NCBI GenBank assembly: GCA_949128115.1
Contig: OX421963.1
Location: forward strand, 79,603,635-79,667,634
DNA: 64,000 bases
Origin: Anaspis maculata
Lineage: Eukaryota; Arthropoda; Insecta; Coleoptera; Scraptiidae
Direction: 5' to 3'
Shown here piece after piece: positions 1 to 11,380 of the stretch; the stretch's first letter is position 1, and each line of letters begins with the position of its first letter. The notes beneath the pieces were generated by a model. The model worked only from the letters and a program-made list of their open reading frames with translations. It made no database searches and was not told where the DNA came from. Both the position numbers and the translations under genes were made by a program.

Positions 1-264
1 TGGTGCCAAAGAGGCCTTGGTCTTTATTGGAATAAAGTAAAATCAATTCGGAGTTATCTTGGAAGTTATCGAGTAGTGAGTTGAAAGAGCAAGCTTGACG
101 AAATACTTGAACGGCTCTAGCACTTTTTTGAAAAATTTTCATATTCAACGGCTCATATCCCAAAATCGAATCGAGGTGAAACGTGGATACACCATTTGGA
201 AGGGAATTTCATCAGCTTCAATTTCGATTGGTATGAAATTTCCGTGAGACGCACCGTTTTTGAG
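1..264. other. Left flank, no gene seen
   Basis: No coding or RNA gene is recognisable. The sequence resembles the interior of the TA-flanked repeat elements found elsewhere in the window. It ends where the (GATA)n-like tail of the first LINE begins. Confidence 0.4.
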
Positions 265-681
265 ATAGATAGATAGAGATAGAATCATTTATTTGTTCAA
301 GATGAAGACAGGCTTACATCATAAAATGCCTTTGTGGAGGCGTTGAACGTGTCAGTAAAGATAATTAAATAAAAAAATAACAAATATAGGCAACATCACA
401 AACAGTACATATTAAAATCGTTGACAGAAAAAAAAACGTCGACATCATAATAGGCATTTGCAACTAGCGTTCTATATATACAATTTCTAAAACTATTGTC
501 AGGCAGGTCACGAATAACAGCTGGTACGTGATTATAAATTTTTGTGGCCATGAATTCAACATTTTTTTGTAGGTAGGCATAACTATATTCACAAATAACA
601 AGATCTTTTTTGTTTCGGATGTCATGTGCATGCGAAAGTGTGTTGAAAAGGTTCATATTCTTTCTTACAAACATTATACAG
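265..681 (-). pseudogene. 3' part of a truncated LINE (LINE-A): RT C-terminus and 3' tail
   Basis: Read on the minus strand, 396-681 encodes the C-terminal end of a CR1/Jockey-superfamily reverse transcriptase ORF. It shows the usual pattern of a short helix with LPD, followed by a closing segment with a YYDVDVFF-like motif and a stop. Below it, a short 3' UTR ends in a (TCTA)n-type tail at about 265-285, as expected for a LINE 3' end. The reading frame enters from the other half of the same element at 5503-6365. That half was separated by insertion of LINE-B. The join is proven by the shared 18-bp target duplication and by the matching CIYIY residues on both sides. The clade assignment is an inference. 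Confidence 0.8.
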
Positions 682-699
682 TGGTAAATATAAATACAA
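682..699. repeat. 18-bp target-site duplication of LINE-B, left copy
   Basis: The sequence tggtaaatataaatacaa occurs here and, identically, at 5503-5520. The two copies exactly flank LINE-B. Confidence 0.92.
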
Positions 700-721
700 T
701 TCAATTCAATTCAATTCAATT
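700..721 (-). repeat. (TTGAA)n 3' tail of LINE-B
   Basis: The pentanucleotide unit TTGAA is repeated about four times on the minus strand, next to the target duplication. Simple-repeat 3' tails of this kind are typical of CR1/L2-like LINEs. Confidence 0.85.
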
Positions 722-956
722 TAATTTATTGTTTCTAAAAAATATTCAATTTTTACAACAAGAAGTTTGATTAAGACAAAGTCATATAAAAATAAAGTTA
801 CATCGAGACAAAATGCGTGAAAATACCAATAACATACCAATGGAAATACCAGGGAAAATTAAAACAAAATGCGAACAAAATAATAACGAATAACTCGCGA
901 ATAAATAATACAAGAATTACAAATTGAAAAAAAAGAATGATTCACATCATTGACTG

Positions 957-3900
957 TCACTCGTTGAGGGCAAACGATCGCAACTCCAGCATTGATGTGA
1001 CGTACCTGAATACAACCCCACCATGCGATTCCGGAATCCCGTTGATGACACCCGCAAAGTCGATCAGATTCCCAACCCGTGTCAACAAAGGCGGTCTAAT
1101 AAATTTATAAAAAGGGCATTCGAACAGCAGGTGGTTCAAGTTCTCAGGTGTTTGGAGGTTGCAGATTGAGCAATTTATTTCAGTGTCAATTACATAAGAG
1201 GATCCCTTGTGGTAAAACCTAATGATTTTATTGGTTCCCGTGATCCTTAGCTGAGATAATATTCTTATTACGCCGATAGGTAACTTCATGCAGAGATATA
1301 CAGCCGGGTCCCGCGTGACAGTAAAGTAACGATAAAACTGAGTAAACTCGGAGTCACTTAGCCTGTTCAGGTCATCATCGAAAAGTTTATCTCTATATTT
1401 AAGTAGAATCTCATCAGTATAAGTACTCAAGGTGTCAAGTCTCCCCAAACTACACAAATCAGCGAATCCCAGTTCAGAAAGTATGTCTTTGATCTGCGTA
1501 AACCAGTTCAGTCTGGCGCTGTTACCTGGAAAAGATGCGTCGAGCTTTATCAACCGCAGGAGGCACATCTTTGGATAACGACAGTCAGGCAGCAGTAAGA
1601 CCTTGTTCAAGAACCTGAGGGAGTGTTTCAGTACCAAGTGACACAACCTCACACTTCCGGTCTCAAGGCGAAGTAAATAATTTGGTGTATTTCTCGGCAA
1701 CAGTAAGAGACGTTTAAAGAAGTTGAGCTGAATACGCTCGAGTACATCAAAGTAACGCAGGCCCCAAACCGGAATACAATGAATTATCGAATTGATAATT
1801 GTTGAGTTATATAGAGTCATGCGGGACTTCCAGGAATTGAGTTTCGATTTCGACATCAGACTCATCGTAGCTCCCATCGCGATATTTGCCCGCTCAACGG
1901 CCCTCCCCGTATGTTGAAGGAAGAAGGAAGAAGGTGTAAAAGTTATACCTAAGTAGCAATAATCACTCGCAATCTCAAGCAGCTGATTGTCATATACAAA
2001 ATTTCATCATTGCTTCGAGCAAAACCACCCCGCTTGAAGCACATGATTTTGGACTTTTTAATATTTATCTTTAATTTGCTCTCACTCAGGTACCTGTACA
2101 ATAAATCGAGCTTCCTGTTCAAATCTCTCACAGAATCTCCGAGTAGCACCAGGTCGTCAGCAAATAACAACATAAGTAAGTCGCTTGTTCCATCGATATC
2201 AATACCAACGGCACCCTGCGAGCGAAAAAATTCATCAATTTTGGCAAGAAATAAAGAAAAAAGTAAAGGACTCAAAGATTCACCCTGGAGCACACCCGCA
2301 GTGATATCAAATTTTTTGGTATAGGCATTGTCGACTTTTATTTGCACAGTAGCGGTTTCGTACAAATTTTTTATTATTCGGATTATTTTGGAACTAATTC
2401 CTAGACAAAAAAGTCGTCGCCAGAGAATGGAGTGATCAATGGAATCAAACGCCCGCGTTAAGTCAATAAAGGCAGCGTAGACCTTGCGTTTTTTTAATCG
2501 AATATTTATTTGTATGGCGCTAGCAAGCGTAAAAACGTTATCAATGCATCCGCGATTTTTCCGGAACCCGGACTGCGACTCCGGTATCACTTTGATATCA
2601 TCGCACCATGAAGTTAAACGGTGTAGGAGGATTTGGGTGAATATCTTTACCAGGCAGTTTACGAGGGCAATGCCTCTGTAGTTCCGGGGATCATCGCGCA
2701 CACCCTTCTTGAAAAGCATTACAAGTACTACTTCGGACCAGCCTGACGGGCAGATCTCAGATTCCAAAATTTTATTGAACCAGCAAACAATATAAAGTAA
2801 CCAGTTTTGGGGGAGAAACTTCAGAAACTCATACGAGGTCCCATCTTTGCCTGCAGCTTTACCGTTTTTACATTTAGACAGGCTGCTCTTAAGTTCTTCA
2901 AGGGTAAATGGTGAATCCAAAAAAGGGTGCCTAACATCAATAAACATAGTGTTGTCTATTAGGCGGGGCTGAAAAACAGTGGAGTAAAATTCATCCCAAA
3001 TGTGTAACGGCAATGAAGTCGGGGGTGCGCGATTGCGAAATTTTTTAATCGCCATCCAGAAGTCTGCTTGATTTTTGCATGCGCTCAACGTGTCGACCAT
3101 CATTGAATCGTACGCATTCTTCTTCTGCCTTATTATGCGCTTATAGTTTTGTTTAGATTTAATGTACGCATCTCTGGAGCAGGGTTCAAAGCTATTTCTT
3201 TTGCAGGTAGCAAGTGAAGTGTTTAACTCTCTCTTGAGGGCGACGCACTCGAAATCATGCCAAGGCTTACTTGTGTTTAGCTTGTGAGCAGAGCGTACGT
3301 TTTTTGTCATGCCCAGCAATTCGGCGTTATCAGCAATAACTGATAGTAGGTTTTTGTACAAGATTTCTTGTTTGTCAACACAAGAGATCTGCTTAGAGTA
3401 GTACATACGGGACAGGTACTCTTCATATAACTGACAATTCCACCACAGGACTTTGTGTGTAGTGCAATCTGCAACCTCCGCACTCCTAGGGAGTAGAGAC
3501 TTGTGAGGAATACTGAGACTGACACAAGTTGGGAAGTGATCCGACAAAACAGGGCATTGCAAGACTCCGAAATCGCCCACCAAAGCCAAATGAGCACTAG
3601 AACAAAACACCACATCAACCACGCTGCTACCATTTCCCCCGACATAAGTGAATTGAGCAGGGCGGTCACCAGGAGTTCGCCCGTTCAGCAGTATAAACGA
3701 TTTTGAACACATGAATTCAAGCAAATGGCGTCCTCTTGAATTAAACACTTTATCGTTACTTGATCGGGTCTCATGCAAAATAGTGCCCGCCATGGATTCC
3801 ACTGAGACTTCGCCCTGACATCCCAATCTACAGTTTAGATCCCCACCCAGAATGTACATTGCATTTTCGAATTTTTCGGTTATTTCAGTGATTGTTAATT

Positions 3901-4273
3901 GCAAAAGCTCAAGGAAGTCGGAAATGTCCAAAGAAGGCTTGATGTACATAAATATTACAATAATTTCCAATGCGTCCTGCTTTACCTTGAATATTATCCA
4001 CCAGTGAGTGACAGATAGAACAACAACATCATATTTATCATTATACAAAACTAGCAAACCGCCACTAGCCCTTCCCCTATTTTTTTCCTTTAGTGCAGGT
4101 GAACATAAAATTTTACAGTTTAAATAGTTTACTGATGGGTCCTTGACAGCGTAGGTAGCCCAGGTTTCGGAAATACAAAGAAAATCAAAGTCAACGCAGT
4201 TTTTGATCAAATTGTCCATGTTACGAATGCCATTCACATTAGAAAATATTAATTTAAGTCCCGTTCTTCGTTG
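957..4273 (-). pseudogene. LINE-B ORF2: APE endonuclease and reverse transcriptase (one frameshift)
   Basis: ORF2 makes the endonuclease/reverse transcriptase that nicks target DNA and primes cDNA synthesis. The endonuclease spans about the first 230 residues, with SNVNGIRN, CISETW, GGDLNCRLG, SVVDVVF and SDHFP motifs. The reverse transcriptase follows, with AAGKDG, YRGIAL, LTRAFDSI, GVLQGESLSPLLF and the catalytic FADDLVLLG. The C-terminus has a CNLQ-type C-x2-C...H...C knuckle near 1110-1190. A single-base loss in a short T run at about 1999-2005 shifts the frame between 1949-4237 and 957-1990; both segments are otherwise open. The reading frame is the same as ORF1 and starts directly after the ORF1 TAG. 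The first in-frame ATG is about 18 codons later, inside the conserved endonuclease start. Confidence 0.9.
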
Positions 4274-5188
4274 CTATGAATCCGATTTCTGTTCTCCATC
4301 ATCATACTCTCCCATCCCCGTAGAGGCACTGAGCTTGTTTGCTTTTTTAGGACGGAGGGGAGACTCTTCCTCTTCTCTGCGACGCTTTGAATCCGAGTTC
4401 GAATCACCCGCTTCGACAATTTTGGGCTCGCCGTCAAAATACTTGATGGTGAATCTCTTCTGTTCTTCCTGCATTCTAATTTTCATTCTCTCGCGTAGAG
4501 TCTTCAGCTGCGCAGACTGTTGCGGAGTCAAGTCAGCACGTATCATGACGTTGGGGTATAGATTCCTATTCAACTTCTTTGCAGAGCCTATAGCTTTCCA
4601 CTTTTCAGCTCGATTTTGCAGTTGGACCCTTACCATTGGTGATGAGTTTTGGTTTTTAACATTGATTTTTTCGACAGACTGAATAACAGCAGGGTCGAAG
4701 CTTGGCATAATTGACTTAAGGATTGTTGTGGCGGTTTCAAAACTTTCCGAATCAGGCTGACGTGGGAAACCGAATATAATCAAATTATTTTCACGCTCCA
4801 TCCTTCGGCAAACCTCAAGATAACTTAAAGAGGACTTTTCCAAAGTTGAAATTCTTTGAGACATTTTCGTGTTATCGTGTTTAAGCAACTTGATTTCGTC
4901 TTTGCACAATTTCAACTGTTCGGCGTGTTCCGATAAAACTTTATTCGTGGCCTGAATGTTTGCGTTGCATGTTTCAATCGATGTCCTGAGTCCCTGCAGC
5001 TCCCTCATGATAGCCTCGAAATGAGACGAGTTGAGGGGGACCTCCTTTTTGAAACACTCGGGGCATATCCAGTTGGCATCCTTTTCGTCGCGTCGGAGGC
5101 ACAATTTGTGAAAAACTTTTTCGCAGATATGACATCGTTCGTCGTTGTATTTAACACTTGATGAGCAGACTGCACACTGCAGGCGGCG
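4274..5188 (-). CDS. LINE-B ORF1: PHD-like zinc finger and coiled-coil nucleic-acid-binding protein
   Basis: In LINEs, ORF1 binds element RNA and forms the RNP. The open frame begins with a PHD-type finger (about 5060-5178). Its metal ligands can be read as CAVC, then C with HIC, FHKLC, and WICPEC. A coiled coil rich in Leu, Lys and Glu follows, with a LEKSSLSYLEVCRRMERENNLI-type segment. An RRM-like segment (NLIIFGFPRQ, then MVRVQL) comes next, and the C-terminal tail is basic and acidic (KRRREEEE). No ATG is in frame upstream of the finger; a stop lies at 5189-5191. An ATG at 5194 is out of frame, so a small indel probably broke the start. The frame ends in TAG at 4274-4276, followed at once by ORF2 in the same frame. 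Confidence 0.82.
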   Translation of the reverse strand, partial: RRLQCAVCSSSVKYNDERCHICEKVFHKLCLRRDEKDANWICPECFKKEVPLNSSHFEAIMRELQGLRTSIETCNANIQATNKVLSEHAEQLKLCKDEIKLLKHDNTKMSQRISTLEKSSLSYLEVCRRMERENNLIIFGFPRQPDSESFETATTILKSIMPSFDPAVIQSVEKINVKNQNSSPMVRVQLQNRAEKWKAIGSAKKLNRNLYPNVMIRADLTPQQSAQLKTLRERMKIRMQEEQKRFTIKYFDGEPKIVEAGDSNSDSKRRREEEESPLRPKKANKLSASTGMGEYDDGEQKSDS

Positions 5189-5502
5189 TCATTTCATCCA
5201 ATCTTCAAACTCTCAAGCAACCAGGCACAAAAAACTAATCGCGCAGCCGAAGAAATCGGTGTACAATCACACTTTAACACCGCACAAATTCCGGACAGAA
5301 AAATGAAGAAGCCAAAGAGATGGTCAAATCACACACAGACCAAACAGTTTACCACTACTTTCGTCAAAAGGAATATGAAGTATTCACTTCTCAAGATACG
5401 ATAATTGCAAAATCTTGGTAGTAATTGGAAATTGTCGAACAATCTTGGCTGTCTCGTTCGCACGATGCGCACAGCTTCGTGGTCAGAATCAAACTGACAA
5501 AC

Positions 5503-5520
5503 TGGTAAATATAAATACAA
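5503..5520. repeat. 18-bp target-site duplication of LINE-B, right copy
   Basis: Identical to 682-699. It marks the 5' end of LINE-B and the point where LINE-A was interrupted. Confidence 0.92.
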
Positions 5521-6365
5521 GGCAGGGTAAGTATACCTCTATGTACGAAATGCTGTTTACAACTTTCCCTGTCTTTCAATTTCAAAATGTTTCTGATGCA
5601 TTTTTTTTGTAGGCAAAATACTCGAACAGCCTCCCCAGATGCACCCCAGAAAACCACACCGTAGCTGATCCGAGAATCTACATATGCATAGTATGCTTGA
5701 AGAAAAGCCTGCACCCCAACGAAACGGCTTATCATACCCAACGCATAGGCATAACTCCCCACCCTGGTGACAAGGCTGTCAATGTGGTGTGTCCAGTCCA
5801 GCCTGGAATCTATGTATATCCCAAGAAACTTCACACAATCCACGGCCTCAAGGTGACCGCTGCCATACTTAACACGAAGGTTTCCATTGCTTTGGTGGAA
5901 TCCAAATTCGATCATCTGAGTCTTTGCGACGCTCATTAAGAGATTATTCTTCTTAAACCATCAGCCCTCGAGAGTTTCTAGAGTATAAATGATTTTCTGC
6001 TCTAAGGAGTTGCTATCTTCCCCATCGCTCATGACAACTGATGTATCGTCAGCAAACTGAAGCACTGTTTCTTGCAGGACTGATGGAAGGTCATTTGTGT
6101 AGACAATGTACAACAACGGTCCAAGAATCGATCCCTGGGGTACGCCTCTTATCACTGCAAGTATGCGTGATCTCATATATACTCCATTCCCGTCCTGTTC
6201 CGCAACATATTGAGTGCGATCCGAGAGATAACTTTTTATCAAATCAAGTGCAATTCCTCTTACTCCATACTTCATAAGTTTTTGTAAAAGTATTCCATGC
6301 TCCACACTATCGAATGCCTTCGATAAGTCCAAACAATATAGAAACAAAGATAAACGGCAAAAACT
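5503..6365 (-). pseudogene. 5' part of truncated LINE-A: reverse transcriptase
   Basis: The minus strand encodes the reverse transcriptase palm onward: LDLSKAFDSVEH, GVPQGSILGPLLY, the catalytic FADDTSVVMSD and KFLGIYIDSRLDW motifs. A C-terminal RT region (QLQKKCIRNI-like) follows. One in-frame TGA at 5961-5963 interrupts it. The 5' end is truncated just upstream of the LDLSKAFD motif at about 6365, so endonuclease and ORF1 are absent. The frame runs into the 18-bp target duplication and then continues at 681 and below, beyond LINE-B. It is a dead 5'-truncated copy of a CR1/Kiri-like LINE by motif style. The clade is inferred. Confidence 0.85.
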
Positions 6366-9300
6366 AACAAAACTGACATTTGTCACCCCCTCCCCCACCC
6401 CGCGGCGTCAAAATCGAAAGAACTTTATTAGGCGTTGTTCAGGGAACCACCCTCTACACATTCCTGAAGAAATTGGAACCCTATGATTTAATGCACGATT
6501 GACCGCCATTTTGGGCTTATTTGACTGGACTATGATTGTGAGCTTCCCATTAATTAACCTGAAAAATGATGTTAGGTTTCCTTCTGTCTTTGGAGCGTTT
6601 TCGAAGCGACACGGAATTTTCTTGGCATTGTTCAAAAGGGTTCTCTTCTGTATGGAATGCTAGCTTTTAATGCTCATGAACTCCTTGTCTTGCCTCACCA
6701 TTTTTTTGGCGTCTTGAAGGTCGGTAGCTGAAAACAAGGTATTTAAAAACTCACAGCAATTGCACGCTATTAATTCGGTTTGCCACTTATTATGGCTGTT
6801 CGAAATATCAAGAATCAAAATTACCAACGTTTATAAACAAAACAATCACTTCAACCCCATTCAACAATTATCATTTGATTACAATGGAAATCAGACTTGC
6901 TTCAATATTTTCTTCTCTCGTCACTGATGCACTACAATTATTAACGATGATTTCAGTACTCTAGTCACTTTCTTCTTCATAAATATTAATTTTCTATCTG
7001 CATTCACACATCTGTCGTTGTCGAATGCTACGACGCTAGTCCTCCCTCTCATCCCCGTATTCTTGGACCAATCCTATTTCCACCCCCCGTCATAAGTCTG
7101 TACAACCCCTGGCCAACAAGCAGGCCTCAGGAATGCGGCGCGAGCCCAGCATTCTTCCTTGTCCCACTTCATTCCTTCCCAATATTGCCCGCATTGCTAA
7201 TTTATTTCTGAATATTGATTTCCCTTCTATGATTCTAAGCTGTACGCTACAATAGTACCTTGTTTAGTTCATAAGTATGAATCAAATAGCTAGTGCCCTC
7301 TTTTATTCATCGCCTGAGTCAAAGCCTCAGCTGTTCCGAGTGTACATACATTTATTGATTTTTCTCGTCCATTTATGCCACGATATACGTGCGGTGGGCT
7401 TCAATATCGAATCAAAATACAAGACAAATTAAATCAGAGCTTAAAGTAGCATTCTCGATCGTTCTAAAGGAAAATCTCCAAAGATCGTGAAACAGTAAAC
7501 CCGAGAATGGTTCAGCAATATTTCTGGGAAACGTTAAGCGACATTTCTCGGAATTCGTAAAGCTATAATCCTCCAAGGCTCGTATTAAACCTACAGACAC
7601 CTACATTTTGTCACCTCATATAACCAAGCGTATAGGTCACCCACGACAACAACTTGTTCCAACTGTACCTAAGTGTCTTCGATTCGATTTTTGGCCACCA
7701 AAAAAACCTGAGGACCCAAATATCAACGCTCTGCTGCAAATTAAAAGTGAATGAATGGATGATGCTTTGGGTAGGTCTCGGGGTAGGTAGGTATAGAAAA
7801 AGTTTCGAAGAACCGCAAAGAACTTTATATAGGTTATTGTGTAGCCGAACGTAGATATGGGTGCAAAAAAAGGAGCGTCGAAAAAATCCTCTCTGTGGGA
7901 ACATTTTCATCCAAACAGCTACGACTTTTCTTTCGATATTTCTCTCCGTCCGCCGCGCCAACGTTCTTATCATTATCGAACGCCAGGTGGTAGGATTTAT
8001 TACGCGGATAATAGCCGGATGGATGTTCCTTTCACTATCGTTTTGTCTCTTCAGCATTTCAGCCGAATTTCACCTTTAATACGTTTATATATTTCTGCTT
8101 TTCCAACTTCCCTTCCTGCAAAATGTACGAATCCTGCAAGCAAAATAGCAGGTTGCTCGAGGCTCGATACTCGAACGAATCTGAATTGCAAACCTTGCTG
8201 CACATTCAGTGCACAGGTAATTCTGAAGGATAAATCTAATGTAAGTACCTGCTTATGGAAGAAGTTGTAGGACTTGTAGGTTTTCAAAAAGGATGCAAGC
8301 CACCTGGCAGGTCACCGAGGTCAATGGACGATACTTGAGGATCAATTCTGTATTCGTACTTTATTCGTACCTACCGTCTGTCTATTCCTGTGCTGTTTGT
8401 AATTTTCTCTGTTGAATAGAGATACCCATCCCAACCTCTACTGAGTAATCGAAGCTTTGCCATTTAGGATTCCCCAACCTGCTTAAATATTGAAGGAAAT
8501 CCACGGACCTTTTTTCGGCGGGAAGAACCCCTCCCGAATCCATTTAGGTGAGGAGTTGCACCGCACACAATTTAATATTGCATGAAATGAGACGGGTAGC
8601 ATTTTTTCTGCACAAAAGCGCTTTTCTCGGTATGCGCGATCTGTCGTGAAACTTTCAAGCGCGTCTGGATATTGGAATTCGCGCGCGGTCATGATTGGTA
8701 AAACAATTTCAAACTTCATCGTAAAAGTTGTTGTGGGAGTACCTAATTCCTTTGAAATCATTTTCTGAAGAGGGAATTTCCGCGTAAAAACTGCATACCA
8801 GATCCTACATGATAGGAGCTTCTTATGTATACGCATGGTTGGCAGCCCGCTTTGAAACTCCACTATCTTTTGGAACTTTCTCTTCGGATGGCGAAAGGAA
8901 TAAAAGTCGGAAAGTTTGCCGAGGCACAACGCATCATACTTATTCCACCATACCTACCGCATGGCTATAATGTAGACCTCTCACCTCTGGCCCAGAGATA
9001 CAAAATGCGAGGATTTTATACCCGAGGGAAAAAGACGTGTCTACTTCTCTCCCAGATCCGGGACTTTCCCCGGACCCGATAGCTAACAGAATGCCAATAT
9101 CGGCACGGAATAGCGCGTGTTGTGGGATACAGATTGCCGGAGGCCTATACACAATACACCTTCTTCACTCCAATGGTGGCGACTTGACGACTTCAGAAAG
9201 ATCATTTTACATGTTTTCCTTTATTTCATATCATACTGAGCTTCCGTCTGATAGGTCAAATAATTGTTCAGAATCAGAAGGACTTTCAAATTGGTTTAAA

Positions 9301-9520
9301 AAAACAAGTGTCATAAAGGACTCTATCACGGACAAGGTTGCGTAAGTGTGTCTCACCAGAGCATACTCGTTAAATGTTCTTTTAAAATACATACTTTATG
9401 GGTTTAATTTTTTTTTAATGTAATTTGACTTTGTAATGACGTCATTGAATTAAACTGTCCCACTTTCGAGTGAGCCACACCACAGCGTCATGTCCCTCAA
9501 ACCTGACCATCAAACATCCA
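6366..9520. other. Intergenic DNA, no supported gene
   Basis: Several 60-150 residue ORFs occur here (for example near 7611-8057, 7857-8270 and 8483-8929). None shows a recognisable domain, splice context or codon pattern. AT-rich unique-looking sequence and short TACCTA motifs are the only visible content. Confidence 0.5.
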
Positions 9521-9524
9521 AGCA
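9521..9524. repeat. 4-bp target-site duplication of the errantivirus-like element (AGCA)
   Basis: AGCA at 9521-9524 matches AGCA at 18329-18332. The two copies sit directly outside the LTRs, as expected for Ty3/gypsy integration. Confidence 0.8.
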
Positions 9525-9732
9525 AATTAAATGTTCGTTCTCGAGAATCTTAAAAAAAAATGTTTTTATTCACAAAAATACAATGATAAATGCATGTGAG
9601 CTCTAAGCGTGCAATGTCGTAACTGGCGCGCGCTTAGGGCGCTGGAGTCTATATAATGTTAAGAAAGCTAAGCTAAGCATAATATATAATAAGCGATGTA
9701 AGCTAAATCCGGAGGAAAACTGGGATATAATT
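9525..9732 (-). repeat. 3' LTR of the errantivirus-like element (208 bp)
   Basis: It matches the 5' LTR (17078-18328 minus its insert) over its whole length with few differences. Both carry the same gcaatgtcgtaactggcg block and the same run of AAGCTAAGC repeats. Terminal AATTA/TAATT inverted ends and the purine-rich GGAGG at 9733-9737 on the minus strand set the boundary. Confidence 0.93.
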
Positions 9733-9766
9733 CCTCCAGGGCGAGTGTGAGGCTCCGACGAACTTT

Positions 9767-11345
9767 TCAGAATTTCGCCATATTCGGGAAATGCTGGTCT
9801 TCATGGACGCGTTCTTGTTCTGCTGTCGGTGCATCTGACGTTGTCATCTTCTTCTGTCTCTTCTTAATCACACGATATGTGATTATGCAGGCTGCAGTTA
9901 TTATTATCAGATAGACTATGATAATAGGTGACGTGTGGAAATGTGATGTCGTGGGTCAGCGGCTGGATGTTGGTCTCCAGTTTCTTGAGGGTCAAATGAT
10001 TGATCTTCAGCTCGGGTAGTTTTGACTGTTCTTGTTTCTTGAAGTCGAAGTCGAAGTCTTGTAGGTGGAGTGATTGGCCACTGCTTTCATCGTTGAAAAT
10101 CAAGGGTCTCTCTTGAATGAAGATGGTACAAGACGAATTCTCGAACAGGAATGTTCCGGTCTTCTTGCGGGTGTTCCAAGACTCGGCACAATGTTCTTTG
10201 ACGAGCTCTTCTTTGACGAAGGTCCCGAGGTAGCTTTGTAGTTCGGATATGAACTCTAAGGCGTTTTCTTCGAGGTGTAGTTTTTGGTAGGAACAAGTCG
10301 AAAAGTCATTTTCGAGTAGAATGTTGCGTTCGCAAGTGTTGTTGGCGAGCGATATCAGGCTCCGTTGGCATTGATAGATACCGTTCAGCAAGACACAGTT
10401 GTCTACTAAGGGCAATAACTCTGATCCCTTTTTTCGAACGAATTTCGAAGAAGGTATAATCGTATACGAGTGTTCGTTAGGCAAAGGCAGAAAGTAGTAT
10501 AATTCGTAATGATTTGGATTCAGCAAGGGGATTGGCATAAAGAAAATCATTTGTTTTCCTTTAATGGCACACCTAGGTTTTATTAGGGTTTCGTAGTTAT
10601 GAATTTGAGACAAAGTTACTGGAAAAGGTAATTGGTTTCCATAAAATTCGGAAATTCTATTGAGTTCTTTTCAAAGTTCCTCACTTGTTACTATGCTGGG
10701 GTGTAAAATATTCAACTTGCAAAATGTTATTGAATTCTCTGTATCTTGAAGGATATGTAGAATTATATTAAAAAGGTTTATTAATTGATTGATTATGTCT
10801 TTTGCGAACAGTATGTCAGTATGGGTTATGGTTGTCGTCATTAGAGATTCTAATTGTTTTATTCGAGAGACCATAAGTAGTTCGTTATGTTCGATGTCCT
10901 GTATAGTTTTGTTGAAATTTTCTATAATTTCCTCATTGATAGAATATTGTTGGTTGATTTGGTTTATAATCGAATTTTGATTTTGTTGTAAGTCATTAAT
11001 GACTGCATCAAAATGTTTGCCATCTTCGGCATCTAAATTGCCTGAAATTTGCTTAATGATAGAACCTAATTCATTATATCCACGATTAGTCCTCGTTTCT
11101 TTCTTGATAGTTTTTGAAATGGTCTTAATTTTTCGTCTATTAGATTTTTGCGATATTGGACAATATTATTGTAATTTCCTAATTCGCGTTCGTACACTTG
11201 ATTTGTTTTAGTCAAGTTTGATACCGTGAGGTATTGATTTTTTCAGTCTTTCGTATTCGTTGATTAGGTTAGTTAAGTCGTAATAATGTATGAACGTGTG
11301 AGTAGAGGTTTGAAGTCTTGCGGGTCCCGTTTTTATTGGTAGTAT
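9767..11345 (-). pseudogene. Envelope-like gene of the errantivirus-like element, broken
   Basis: The third gene of insect errantiviruses is related to baculovirus F fusion proteins. It acts at the membrane in intact relatives. Here the N-terminal region (about 11200-11345), a central segment with the conserved GNLDAEDG motif (about 11010-11040), a helical region (10671-10990) and a C-terminal ectodomain (9864-10613) are all visible, but they lie in different frames. A single transmembrane helix and short basic tail at about 9767-9925 are in yet another frame. At least three frameshifts make it non-functional. The position after integrase and before the 3' LTR is the standard env position. 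Confidence 0.8.
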
Positions 11346-11380
11346 TCCGGGGTTGTTTGTCAAATCTTTGTAACATTGTC

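Larger units (their letters stand above)
700..5502 (-). mobile_element. Full-length non-LTR retrotransposon (LINE-B) inserted in LINE-A
   Basis: This is a 4.8-kb element in the same orientation as its host LINE. In element order it has a roughly 310-bp 5' UTR, ORF1 (PHD-like finger plus coiled coil), ORF2 (APE endonuclease, reverse transcriptase, C-terminal zinc knuckle), a roughly 240-bp 3' UTR and a (TTGAA)n tail. A perfect 18-bp target duplication flanks it. The intact duplication and few lesions suggest a fairly recent insertion. ORF organisation fits the Jockey/CR1 superfamily; I do not assign a clade. Visible lesions are one frameshift in ORF2 near 2000 and an apparent frameshift upstream of the ORF1 finger. 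Confidence 0.93.

Noticed and set aside
2010..2324. Plus-strand ORF within LINE-B
   Set aside because: Antisense shadow of the reverse transcriptase frame.
7611..8270. Overlapping ORFs on both strands as genes
   Set aside because: Several mutually overlapping frames of similar length without motifs indicate chance open frames.
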